Source of the DNA: Streptomyces sp. CNQ-509
GTDB taxonomy: Bacteria; Actinomycetota; Actinomycetes; Streptomycetales; Streptomycetaceae
NCBI RefSeq assembly: GCF_001011035.1
Contig: NZ_CP011492.1
Coordinates: forward strand, 3,605,501-3,669,500
Direction: 5' to 3'
Length of the DNA stretch: 64,000 nucleotides
Shown: in pieces, positions 25,279 through 32,208 of the stretch
Position numbering within the stretch: position 1 is the stretch's first letter
How the letters are laid out: each line of letters starts with the position of its first letter
Program-made: the position numbers and the translations under genes
Notes under the pieces: generated by a model
What the model was told of the DNA's origin: nothing
The model's input: the letters and a program-made list of their open reading frames with translations, nothing else
Databases searched by the model: none

Positions 25279-26610
25279 TCAGTCGCTCACTGGAACGTCG
25301 GGGAGGAAGGGCTTCAGCGCGGGCAGCTCGGGCACCAAGTCGGCGGTTTCCCGGCAGCGGGCGGCGGCGTCGGCCAGCGAGAGGTACGGCGTGCGGATGC
25401 GGGACCAGCCGCCGGACGTATCACCGGCGACGGCCAGGCCGGGCCGGTCGGGCGCGATGGCGCAGGCGGCGCCGACCGCTTCGGGGGCGATGTCGCCGAG
25501 GGCCATCTTGGCGGACGGTTCGTCGTTCACGCGGTGGCACACGCGGCCCGAGAGCTGGGCGCGGAGCATGGTGGCGCCCTTGCCCAGCTCGGCGCCGAAG
25601 CGCTGGCCGCAGACCTCCAGGTAGATGCCGGCGGCGCGGCCGAGCTGGGCGAGGCGAATGAGATGGGTGACCATCTCGTCGCGCCGTTCCTCGTCCTTCC
25701 TCGTCGCGACGAGGAAGAGTTCGGCGATCTCATCGACGAACAGCACGATCGGCACGGGCCGTTCGCTCTCCGGCAGGCCCCACACGTCCGAGGTGATGTC
25801 CTCGTCCGGAGTCGACGGGGCGATGCCCTGCCGGGCCCTGATCAGGTCGTAGCGGTCTTCCATCTCACGTACGAGCGCGGGCAGCAGCTCGGCCGCCTGG
25901 TCCGGGTCGGTGGCGAGGGCGGAGAGCCGGGGCGCGAAGGGCGCCAGCTCGACGCCACGTTTGCAGTCGATTCCAGCGAGCGCGACCCGCTGACCGGCGA
26001 GGCCGGTGAGCAGGTGGCGCAGGTACATGGACTTGCCGGAGAGGGTCGCGCCGAGCACGAGTTCGTGCGGGATGGCGCGGAAGTCCCGTAAGAACGCGGT
26101 CGCGTCTTCCCTTAGCGCCACGGGCACCCGGAGGAAGCTGCCGCCCGCCTTGCGCGGCATCCGTACGCGGCGGAGCACGTCGAAGCCAACGAGCCGCAGT
26201 TCGACGACGCCGGGTTTGATCTCCCGTACGTAGACGGAGTGAACGCCCCAGGCGTGCCGAAGCCGTTCAGCGGAGGCGGCCAGGTCAGCGGGCTCCTGCC
26301 CTGGGGCGAGCCGGAGACGAACGCGCAGCCCGGTCGAGGTGGGCCGGAGCAACCCTCGGCGGGGCGGCACGGGCCGTACTTCGCGCCGCGTAGCCGCCCG
26401 TACAGCCAGAGCGCGGAAGCGTGACGGCTCGACGGTCAGACCGCACGACTCCATGACCGAGCCGTACGAGCCCAGCAGCCGCACAGAGGACAGCGGCATC
26501 CCGAGCGTGGACCAGTAGGCCGCCGGGTGCCGGGCCCGCAGGTAGGCGACCCCGCCTCCGAGCCCGGCTATCGGGCCGCCCACCTCTATCAGCGTCGACA
26601 GGTCGGCCAT
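25279..26610 (-). CDS. FtsK/SpoIIIE-family conjugative DNA translocase (TraB/TraSA-like)
   Basis: 443 residues from ATG 26610, overlapping the stop of the upstream gene (ATGA). An N-terminal hydrophobic stretch (LIEVGGPIAGLGGGVAYLRA) precedes the motor: Walker A GATLSGKS, the conserved IDCKRGVELAPFAPR, Walker B IVLFVDEIAEL, and sensor-like RAAGIYLEVCGQRFGAEL and SGRVCHRVNDEPSAKMALGD. These are the features of the single protein that pumps double-stranded DNA during mycelial conjugation. A C-terminal winged-helix DNA reader is not obvious. It is the core transfer gene of the element. Confidence 0.92.
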   Translation of the reverse strand: MADLSTLIEVGGPIAGLGGGVAYLRARHPAAYWSTLGMPLSSVRLLGSYGSVMESCGLTVEPSRFRALAVRAATRREVRPVPPRRGLLRPTSTGLRVRLRLAPGQEPADLAASAERLRHAWGVHSVYVREIKPGVVELRLVGFDVLRRVRMPRKAGGSFLRVPVALREDATAFLRDFRAIPHELVLGATLSGKSMYLRHLLTGLAGQRVALAGIDCKRGVELAPFAPRLSALATDPDQAAELLPALVREMEDRYDLIRARQGIAPSTPDEDITSDVWGLPESERPVPIVLFVDEIAELFLVATRKDEERRDEMVTHLIRLAQLGRAAGIYLEVCGQRFGAELGKGATMLRAQLSGRVCHRVNDEPSAKMALGDIAPEAVGAACAIAPDRPGLAVAGDTSGGWSRIRTPYLSLADAAARCRETADLVPELPALKPFLPDVPVSD

Positions 26611-26960
26611 CAGGCTGCCGCTCCGGCAGGTACGACGCCCAGGGTGACGGCGGCGGCGCGGTAGGCGATCCCGTGGCGCTGCTGCCCGTTGAACACCGAC
26701 TCCCACGGGCGGGCAACGAGGCCGGGGAGCGCGACGGGAGCACCGAGGGCAAGTCCCTCGCTCACGCCGCTCTCGGGAACGGTCACGTGGATCAGCGAGG
26801 ACTCGCCCTCGTCGATGTAGACGACGCCGACCTTCATCAGCGTCTCGCCGCTGGTGGCGTCCTTGGCGATCTCGCCGGTCTGGCGGTCGCGGACCTTCGG
26901 CTCGGGGGCTTCGGTCAGGAGGATGGTGGCGGCGGAGGTCTCCACTCGGATGGTGCGCAA
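26610..26960 (-). CDS. SCO3933-type regulatory protein of AICEs, possibly Pra-like
   Basis: 116 residues from a TTG start at 26960, with GGAG 7 nt upstream. The first protein of the leftward transfer operon, it reads RTIRVETSAATILLTEAPEP, then GVVYIDEGESSLIHVTVPES and LPGLVARPWESVFNGQQRHG, all beta-rich. Proteins of this size and form stand first in AICE transfer operons. In pSAM2 the activator Pra has a comparable position, but I cannot confirm homology. Its promoter region carries two copies of the KorSA-type operator. Confidence 0.72.
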   Translation of the reverse strand: MRTIRVETSAATILLTEAPEPKVRDRQTGEIAKDATSGETLMKVGVVYIDEGESSLIHVTVPESGVSEGLALGAPVALPGLVARPWESVFNGQQRHGIAYRAAAVTLGVVPAGAAA

Positions 26961-26988
26961 GGTGCTTCTCCTTCTTCGTCATGACACC

Positions 26989-27005
26989 TAGTCGTCTATA
27001 CAAGT
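26989..27005. promoter_or_regulatory. KorSA-type operator O1 before the transfer operon
   Basis: TAGTCGTCTATACAAGT, reading ACTTGTATAGACGACTA on the other strand. It matches the other operators of the element and lies 29-45 nt upstream of the TTG start of the transfer operon. Confidence 0.7.
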
Positions 27006-27067
27006 CCACCTAGCCGAACCGAGGCTCGGCGTCGGGGATGCGAACCACTGTGACACACAGCTTGCCC

Positions 27068-27083
27068 ACTCGTCTATACGAGT
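27068..27083. promoter_or_regulatory. KorSA-type operator O2, perfect palindrome arms
   Basis: ACTCGT-CTAT-ACGAGT, exact 6-bp arms. A weaker related half site (TACGAGT) lies at 27099-27105. Confidence 0.75.
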
Positions 27084-27148
27084 ATGCCTCTCGGTGTGTA
27101 CGAGTCCGGGAAGACGCACCTGTCGGCATCGAGACCTCCGAAGTCAGC

Positions 27149-27937
27149 TCAGGTTGCTGGCAGTTGGTACGCGAGCACGTAGGCGTCGGCGGCCATCACG
27201 GTGTCGCAGACTTCGACAGCACGCCCTTCGGTGTCGTACGCGGTCCGCACCAGGTGGATCACCGGCACACCAGAAGCCAGCCGCAGCAGCTTCGCCTCCC
27301 CCGGGGAGGGCATCCGGGCCCGTACCTCCTCGTCGAAGTGGTCGAGCCGATGCCCCGCCTCCTCCAGCCGGGCATAGATGCCGCCGGGGCCGGGGTTCGG
27401 CTCGGCGATGCGCGTACCACGCGCCAGGTCGAGAGGGAGGTACGAGACGGCGAACTCGACGGGGCGGCCATCGAGCAGGTACCGCCGGCGGCGAGCGAGG
27501 ACCTTGCGCGGCGAGCCCAGGCGGGCGGAGATGTCGCGACTCGGCTTCTCCTCCTTCACCTCCAGGCTGTCCACCTCTGGCCGGGAGCCCGCCGCGTCCG
27601 CCTCCACGATGAACGCCGACTTGCCCTGATCGCGGTGCCGACGCGCGAAGCGGTCGGACGCGAGCCGCCGCACCGGAGGCCGAGGCCGGACGAAGACACC
27701 CTTGCCATGCTCGGCGGAGATCAGCCCCTCACTCTGGAGAACCCCGATCGAGTTACGAACGGTCATCCGGGAGACACCGAAGTGCTCGACAAGCTCCGCC
27801 TCGGACGGCAGCTTGGAACCCTCCTTGAAGCGGCCCCTGTCGATGGCCTCCCGGAGTTGGTCGGCGATCTGCCGGAAGACGGCACGGTCGCTGGTGGGGT
27901 CGACAGCCCCGAGAACACCGGACGGAACGGGCGCCAT
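27149..27937 (-). CDS. GntR/HutC-family repressor, KorSA-like
   Basis: 262 residues from ATG 27937 (GAGGAG upstream). The GntR winged helix (VFRQIADQLREAIDRGRF, KLPSEAELVEHFGVSRMTVR, GKGVFVRPRPP) is followed by a UTRA effector domain (YLLDGRPVEFAVSYLPLDLA, FDEEVRARMPSPGEAKLLRL, VPVIHLVRTAYDTEGRAVEV). In pSAM2-type elements the matching gene, korSA, represses transfer and replication and keeps the element integrated. The near-palindromic sites at 26989, 27068, 27959, 28448 and 28497 are the inferred targets, including its own promoter region. Confidence 0.88.
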   Translation of the reverse strand: MAPVPSGVLGAVDPTSDRAVFRQIADQLREAIDRGRFKEGSKLPSEAELVEHFGVSRMTVRNSIGVLQSEGLISAEHGKGVFVRPRPPVRRLASDRFARRHRDQGKSAFIVEADAAGSRPEVDSLEVKEEKPSRDISARLGSPRKVLARRRRYLLDGRPVEFAVSYLPLDLARGTRIAEPNPGPGGIYARLEEAGHRLDHFDEEVRARMPSPGEAKLLRLASGVPVIHLVRTAYDTEGRAVEVCDTVMAADAYVLAYQLPAT

Positions 27938-27950
27938 GTGCGTACTCCTC

Positions 27951-27966
27951 TGGATATCTAGACGAG
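27951..27966. promoter_or_regulatory. Candidate operator O4 between the repressor and Nudix genes
   Basis: TGGATATCTAGACGAG contains the TAGACGAG core shared with the other operators. It lies in the divergent promoter region (repressor leftward, Nudix rightward), so it could serve autoregulation. Confidence 0.5.
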
Positions 27967-28022
27967 AGGCTGAGTGCGGTTGCTACGGTGGAGAGCCTAG
28001 CCAGCCGAGGGGACCGAGGACC

Positions 28023-28457
28023 GTGAGTAGCGCAGAGCGCCCCCACTCCGTGAGCGTCGCCGGAGTCATCGTCAACGACGAGGGCCGCGCCCTGCTCATC
28101 CAGCGCCGAGACAACGGCCAATGGGAGCCACCCGGCGGAGTCCTTGAGCCCGGGGAGACGATCCCCGAAGCGCTTCAGCGCGAGGTCCTGGAAGAGACGG
28201 GAATCAAGATCGCTCTCCCCGCCACCCTCACCGGCGTGTACAAGAACATGACGGGCCTGATCGTCTCGCTCGTCTTCCGCTGCAACGCCACAGACGGCAC
28301 ACCGACCACCGGCGACGAGACCTACGCCCTCCGCTGGGCCACCCGCGCCGAGGTCAACGAACTCGCCGACGAGGCTTACGCGATCCGCGTCCTGGACGCT
28401 CTCGACGCCGCATCGCCGCCGGCCGTGCGCGCGCATGACGGCGTGAGACTCGTCTAG
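28023..28457 (+). CDS. Nudix hydrolase, likely Pif-type transfer immunity protein
   Basis: 144 residues from GTG 28023. The Nudix box is complete (GGVLEPGETIPEALQREVLE followed by ETGI), preceded by ALLIQRRDNGQWEPP. Nudix proteins cleave nucleoside diphosphates linked to another moiety. In pSAM2 a Nudix-domain protein, Pif, prevents redundant transfer into strains already carrying the element, and it lies in the same part of the element, so that role is the best inference. It is divergent from the KorSA-like gene. Confidence 0.85.
   Translation: MSSAERPHSVSVAGVIVNDEGRALLIQRRDNGQWEPPGGVLEPGETIPEALQREVLEETGIKIALPATLTGVYKNMTGLIVSLVFRCNATDGTPTTGDETYALRWATRAEVNELADEAYAIRVLDALDAASPPAVRAHDGVRLV
28448..28456. 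promoter_or_regulatory. Candidate operator half-site O5
   Basis: ACTCGTCTA, identical to the left arm of O2, overlaps the end of the Nudix gene and is 47 nt before the next gene. Confidence 0.45.
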
Positions 28458-28496
28458 CTCAAACCCACTACCCATGGCGGCCACCAGCATAAAGGA

Positions 28497-28520
28497 ACTT
28501 GTATGGACGAGTATACGAGT
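28497..28520. promoter_or_regulatory. Operator O6 overlapping the start codon of the anti-sigma-like gene
   Basis: ACTTGTATGGACGAGTA (28497-28513) matches the reverse of O1 at nearly every base and continues into a second copy of the arm, TATACGAGT (28512-28520). ATG 28503 lies inside the operator, so repressor binding would coincide with the start codon. Confidence 0.65.
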
Positions 28521-28970
28521 AGACGTCGAATCTGGGAACTCACCTGCCCAGGACTTCCCGAAGAGGTCGGCCGTGTCCGCCGCTGGACGAGAGACGTACT
28601 CGGCGACAGCAGATGTGCGGAAGAGGCCGCACTGATCGTGAGCGAGCTGAGCACGAACGCCCTCCTGCACTCCGCCAGCGGAGCGGCCAGCGGAAGCATG
28701 CGCGTCTCGCTCTTCCGCACACCGGGATCGGTCGTCCTGGCAGTCACCGATGTCGGCGGCGGCCGGACGAAACCCCACGAAGTAGCTGCGGCAGAAGGGG
28801 ACGCCCACGGCCGCGGACTCACTCTCGTCTCGGCACTCGGGCGACGGATGGAAGTAAGCGGAGACGACGAGGGCTACACGGTCATGGTCGAGTTGGACCC
28901 CGGCACCACAGAGCCAGAACCCCGGCCGGCGGCCAGCCTGAGGCCGACCACGCGGGAGCGGCACCAATGA
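28503..28970 (+). CDS. HATPase_c_2 (RsbW/SpoIIAB-like) ATP-binding protein
   Basis: 155 residues from ATG 28503, a start that lies within a KorSA-type operator and has GGAA upstream. The anti-sigma kinase-like fold is visible: EEVGRVRRWTRDVLGD, N-box ALIVSELSTNALLHSASG, G1 box VTDVGGG, and HGRGLTLVSALGRRMEVSGD with a following MVELD. Stand-alone proteins of this type are abundant in streptomycetes and may bind sigma factors or act as serine kinases. Here it is AICE cargo, probably under the element repressor. The stop overlaps the next start (ATGA). Confidence 0.85.
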   Translation: MDEYTSRRRIWELTCPGLPEEVGRVRRWTRDVLGDSRCAEEAALIVSELSTNALLHSASGAASGSMRVSLFRTPGSVVLAVTDVGGGRTKPHEVAAAEGDAHGRGLTLVSALGRRMEVSGDDEGYTVMVELDPGTTEPEPRPAASLRPTTRERHQ

Positions 28971-29296
28971 GCCAGCGAACTCCCCCGGAACCGCGTTGGT
29001 TTCACTGCGAGTGCCACGTCGACGAGCACCGGCTAGGCACCTTCGACGCCTACAGCACAGGCGAGGCACTGCGCTGGCTCACGGCCTCACTGATGATGAT
29101 CGCGATCAGCATGGACGAGGAGCCCTACCGCCAGGCCCGCGCCTGGATCGACCACGGCCAAGCCGAGACGACCCGCGAACTGTCGAAGGGCCAGGCCCAC
29201 ACGCTCACGCTGAAGCAGGGCACGACGCACGCAACTTGGACGGTCACACCAGTGCCCTACCTCCCACCGCCGAAGCAGGCAGACACCGGTATGTGA
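28967..29296 (+). CDS. Conserved AICE protein of unknown function
   Basis: 109 residues from ATG 28967, overlapping the upstream stop. It starts SQRTPPEPRWFHCECHVDEH with CEC and His residues, contains YSTGEALRWLTASLMMIAIS and WIDHGQAETTRELSKGQAHT, and ends TPVPYLPPPKQADTGM. It has no recognised domain. The coupling to the ATPase upstream implies a joint role. The IS element begins 4 nt after its stop. Confidence 0.65.
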   Translation: MSQRTPPEPRWFHCECHVDEHRLGTFDAYSTGEALRWLTASLMMIAISMDEEPYRQARAWIDHGQAETTRELSKGQAHTLTLKQGTTHATWTVTPVPYLPPPKQADTGM

Positions 29297-29300
29297 GCCC

Positions 29301-29351
29301 TGTCGAGTCTCAGTTGATGGTTGACGGGTTGGCGCCCGGTGATGCTTGACG
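29301..29351 (+). repeat. Left end of the IS with two copies of the terminal motif
   Basis: GTTGATGGTTGACG (29313-29326) and GGTGATGCTTGACG (29338-29351), spaced 25 bp. Confidence 0.7.
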
Positions 29352-29357
29352 TCTGTC

Positions 29358-31148
29358 CTAGACGATCTTTCGGCGGTTGTGTTCGCCGGAGCTGCGGACG
29401 ACTACCTCCTTTCTGGTGACGCGGGGGACGGTGGTGATCAGCTCGGTGCCCTGGAAGATGCGGATGCTGGTCTCGTCCAGGTGGGCGGTGACGACCTGGC
29501 GGGCATGGCCGCGGCCGAGCTGGATGCGCTGTCCGGCGACCATGAAGCCGCCGGTGCTGCTGACCGTGCGCTCGGCAATCTGCTCGCCTGGTGGCGGCAG
29601 CAGCGGGGGTGGCCCGGCCGCACGGCCGCCTTGCAGACGGCTGCAGGCCGAGGGTGGCAGCGGGCTGGGAAGGGTGGCCTTGAGGACCCGCTGTTCGTCG
29701 AGGACTTGCAGGATCCGCCCGTCGAGCCGCAGGGTGACGCGTTGTCCGGCGAACGGCCAGCCGATCAGGACCTTGTCGCCGCCCAGACCGACGTAGCCGA
29801 CCGCGTTGACGGTGCGATCCACCTCCACCGCGTTTGCGGAGTCGTCGGCTGGGCCGGGATCGTCGGGCCAGGGCCCGGCCGGGCGGGCATCGCCACTGGC
29901 CAGCAGGGCTTTGAGGTCCCTGCCGGACAGCTTCGAGGGCAGCGTCTTGTGCCGTGCTCCGCCGATCAGCACGTGCAGCCGGTTCACATCGATCCGCAAC
30001 GTGACCGAGGTGCCGGCCAGGGCCGGGCCGAACCAGATCTGCTGCCCTCGAAGGCTCAGGTTCCCCGACGCAGGCACCAACCGTTCCACCTCGATCGCGC
30101 CGGCCTCTCCCTCGGCCAACGGCCAGGACACCGGCGCCGATTCGGGCTGCGGCGACGGAGAGGAAGCCGCAGGAGTAACCAGGTCGAGGCGGGCGGGCAG
30201 CACCACCGGCAGCGTGGTCTGCTCTGCTTGTTCCTTCAGGGCGAACCGGCTGACCGGGACGGCCATGTCCAGGGCCTGATGCGGCCGCATCCGGTTGTAG
30301 TCCTCCAGCCAGGCATCCACCGCTGCCTGCGCGGTCGCGAGGTTCTCGAACGGGCCACGACCGTCGAGGAGCTCGCGTCTGAGCGTCTGATGGAACCGCT
30401 CGATCTTCCCGGTCGTGGTCGGAGACTGCGGCTTGGTAAGGCGGTGAGTGATGCCGTTCTCCCGGCAGATCCGGTCGAACATCGTCTCCCCGGGCCGCCC
30501 GTGGCCGAACCGGGCAGTGAACTGCTTGCCGTTGTCCGTCAGCACCTCTTCCGGCACCCCGAACCGCAGCAACGCCTCGCCGAAGGCCCGGCAAACCGCG
30601 CGGGCGGTGGCCCGCTCGACCACCTTGGCGATCACCATGAACCGTGAATGGTCGTCGATCCCGGTGACCATCTTGCACTCGCCGCCACCCTCCAGCAGGA
30701 TGCCGCCGACGATGTCCATCTGCCACAACTCCATCGCCGCAGACCGCTCCCACCTGCGGTAATCCGACCGGCGCCGCTTACGGACCCCCGGCTCGACCAG
30801 ACCGTTGCGCACCAAGACCCGATAGACCGTCGCCCGCGAGGGCACCGGCGTGATGCCCCGCCGCTCCAACTCGTGCACCAGCCGGCGCGGACCCCAGCCG
30901 GGATGCCGGCGCCGCAGCTCACACACCACCGCTTCCACCTCCCCGCCGATCCGGTGCGGACACGAGACCGGACGGTGCGACCGGTCCGCCAACCCCGGCA
31001 GACCCGCCTTCTCGTACTTGCGCACCCAGGAGTGCACCGACTGCCTCGACACCCCATACCAGGCCGCGACTTGAGTGACCGGAACCCCCGCGGCGACCTC
31101 CATCACCGCGTGATACCGCTGCTCGACCACGCTCAACTCCACCAGCAC
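29358..31148 (-). CDS. IS481-family DDE transposase with long C-terminal extension
   Basis: 596 residues from GTG 31148 (GGGGAGG upstream; family proteins start LVELSVVEQRYHAVMEV). A helix-turn-helix (VTQVAAWYGVSRQSVHSWVR) is followed by an IS481 linker (RHPGWGPRRLVHEL) and the DDE core: first Asp in LWQMDIVGGI, second in VLTDNGKQFTARFG, Glu in TTTGKIERFHQTLRRELLDG. The last 250 residues repeat a beta-rich unit (LRIDVNRLHVLIGG, LRLDGRILQVLDEQ, AHLDETSIRIFQG), a feature of long streptomycete IS481 members. The gene appears intact, so the copy may be active. Confidence 0.9.
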   Translation of the reverse strand: MLVELSVVEQRYHAVMEVAAGVPVTQVAAWYGVSRQSVHSWVRKYEKAGLPGLADRSHRPVSCPHRIGGEVEAVVCELRRRHPGWGPRRLVHELERRGITPVPSRATVYRVLVRNGLVEPGVRKRRRSDYRRWERSAAMELWQMDIVGGILLEGGGECKMVTGIDDHSRFMVIAKVVERATARAVCRAFGEALLRFGVPEEVLTDNGKQFTARFGHGRPGETMFDRICRENGITHRLTKPQSPTTTGKIERFHQTLRRELLDGRGPFENLATAQAAVDAWLEDYNRMRPHQALDMAVPVSRFALKEQAEQTTLPVVLPARLDLVTPAASSPSPQPESAPVSWPLAEGEAGAIEVERLVPASGNLSLRGQQIWFGPALAGTSVTLRIDVNRLHVLIGGARHKTLPSKLSGRDLKALLASGDARPAGPWPDDPGPADDSANAVEVDRTVNAVGYVGLGGDKVLIGWPFAGQRVTLRLDGRILQVLDEQRVLKATLPSPLPPSACSRLQGGRAAGPPPLLPPPGEQIAERTVSSTGGFMVAGQRIQLGRGHARQVVTAHLDETSIRIFQGTELITTVPRVTRKEVVVRSSGEHNRRKIV

Positions 31149-31205
31149 GGCCCCGGCCCTCCCCATACGCCCAATCCAGGCGCACAGCCAACCCGAGGCA
31201 AGCGG

Positions 31206-31256
31206 TGTCAAGCATCAAGTGAGGCCACAACGTCAAGCATCAACCGAGACAAGACA
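31206..31256 (-). repeat. Right end of the IS with two copies of the terminal motif
   Basis: Reverse complements of TTGATGCTTGAC at 31207-31218 and 31232-31243, again 25 bp apart. Confidence 0.7.
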
Positions 31257-31272
31257 CCAGCATGTGAGCCCC

Positions 31273-31509
31273 ATGCGTAACAACTTTCTCTACGACTTCA
31301 AGGCGGCTCGCTACCGCTCACCGCGCGGCCCGGCTCCCCGGGCCGCCGCTCCTGTCTCCGCCCCGCTCCGCCCCGGTCCGCCGGCCCGCGCTACGGATGG
31401 CGAGCCCGCTCAGGAGAAACGACTCATGGCCGGGTCCGGTCGGCTCCGCGGCTTTAGGCAGCCACTTTGGGGTGAGCCTCTAAGATCGGGGGCCCACCTC
31501 GGTCCATAA
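31273..31509 (+). CDS. Short basic protein right of the IS
   Basis: 78 residues from ATG 31273 (MRNNFLYDFKAARYRSPRG at the start, then a Pro/Ala/Arg-rich run). Codon use is only moderately coding-like, and the second half overlaps a structured region with a large inverted repeat, so the frame may be fortuitous or a remnant of a gene cut by the IS. Confidence 0.35.
   Translation: MRNNFLYDFKAARYRSPRGPAPRAAAPVSAPLRPGPPARATDGEPAQEKRLMAGSGRLRGFRQPLWGEPLRSGAHLGP
31326..31345. repeat. 8-bp hairpin
   Basis: CGGCCCGG and CCGGGCCG pair around CTCC inside the non-coding part right of the IS. Confidence 0.55.
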
Positions 31510-31575
31510 CGGGCAGGCCACAAGCCAGCCCGAGCGCGGTCAGCTTAAGAGCCCCCGATCTCTCACCCCAAAGCA
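31468..31575. repeat. Long imperfect inverted repeat in the element
   Basis: CTTTGGGGTGAG...AGATCGGGGGC (31468-31496) is answered by GCCCCCGATCT...CTCACCCCAAAG (31552-31575), about 23 paired bases with a 6-nt bulge and a 55-nt loop. It lies between the IS and the cargo operon. Candidates are a replication (single-strand) origin, a transfer locus, or a terminator for the leftward cargo genes. Confidence 0.6.
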
Positions 31576-31606
31576 GCTCCCGCCCAAACCCGCTCCACCG
31601 ACCCTC

Positions 31607-32206
31607 CTAGCCTCGCAAGCTGCGCGCCAGTTCCTCTACTCGGTATAGACAGCGCGCCAAACTTGGTGACTCTTGAGCAGCCACTCGCGGTCGCCACATT
31701 TGCTCGCCGAATTTAGAAATATCAGAGGCGTAAGTCGGCCCAATCGATGCCCCAGATCTTTGATCCGGCACGAGACCATCCCTAATATCCCGCCGTCGCG
31801 ATTTGCGCGCAAGGTTGATTATTTCCTGCTTGGGGTTACCTAGCTGATCCTGATTATTCGGAATCTTATTAAAGGGGACGCTCAAGAATTCCGCCATGGC
31901 CTCACGATCAGCCAGAAGCCATGATTCCAACTCCGTTACGGCTATGCGGAAAACCATATACTCCGAAGGAATGGGAAGCCATTTAGCCTTCTCTTCCGCA
32001 ACGCACCCATCGACTGAGTCCATATCTACAAGAACAAACCAAGGAATATGCTGCGCAGCCTTGTTATATGCGGGCAATTTCTTTAAAAGATCATTCTTCC
32101 CCTTCCCCCCTTGGAACATTTGAACGCTGAGGTTAAACTCATTAAGTATTGCGCGTACGGCACCCTGATCTGAGACCCCCTCTACCGCGGCAATTACCTG
32201 GTTCAC
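31607..32206 (-). CDS. TOPRIM/DUF4276-like protein, putative nuclease of a two-gene defence module
   Basis: 199 residues from ATG 32206. The beta-alpha pattern of a TOPRIM domain is visible: Glu9 in IAAVEGVSDQGAVRAI and the DxD pair Asp61/Asp63 in WFVLVDMDSVDG, then RIAVTELESWLLADREAMAE with a further Glu. The length and ELESWLLAD motif resemble DUF4276 and AbiLii/RloB-like proteins. TOPRIM domains cut or nick nucleic acid in OLD, PARIS and related defence systems. It starts 2 nt after the ATPase stop, so the two are co-translated. It is AT-richer than its surroundings and probably recently acquired. Nuclease activity is inferred. Confidence 0.7.
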   Translation of the reverse strand: MNQVIAAVEGVSDQGAVRAILNEFNLSVQMFQGGKGKNDLLKKLPAYNKAAQHIPWFVLVDMDSVDGCVAEEKAKWLPIPSEYMVFRIAVTELESWLLADREAMAEFLSVPFNKIPNNQDQLGNPKQEIINLARKSRRRDIRDGLVPDQRSGASIGPTYASDISKFGEQMWRPRVAAQESPSLARCLYRVEELARSLRG

Positions 32207-32208
32207 AG

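Larger units (their letters stand above)
29301..31256 (-). mobile_element. IS481-type insertion sequence inside the AICE
   Basis: About 1.96 kb with one transposase gene. Terminal inverted repeats of 26 bp (29301-29326 and 31231-31256) share 22 of 26 positions and begin TGTC, as IS481 members begin TGT. The short unit TTGATGCTTGACG is repeated twice at each end, 25 bp apart. The right boundary is uncertain by 5 bp because AGACACC...ATGTGAGCCC flanks both sides (see findings). Confidence 0.85.

Noticed and set aside
29291..31266. A short exact target-site duplication for the IS
   Set aside because: With the 26-bp terminal repeats as boundaries the flanks do not match directly. Only the longer imperfect repeat overlapping the right end fits, so the boundary is left open.
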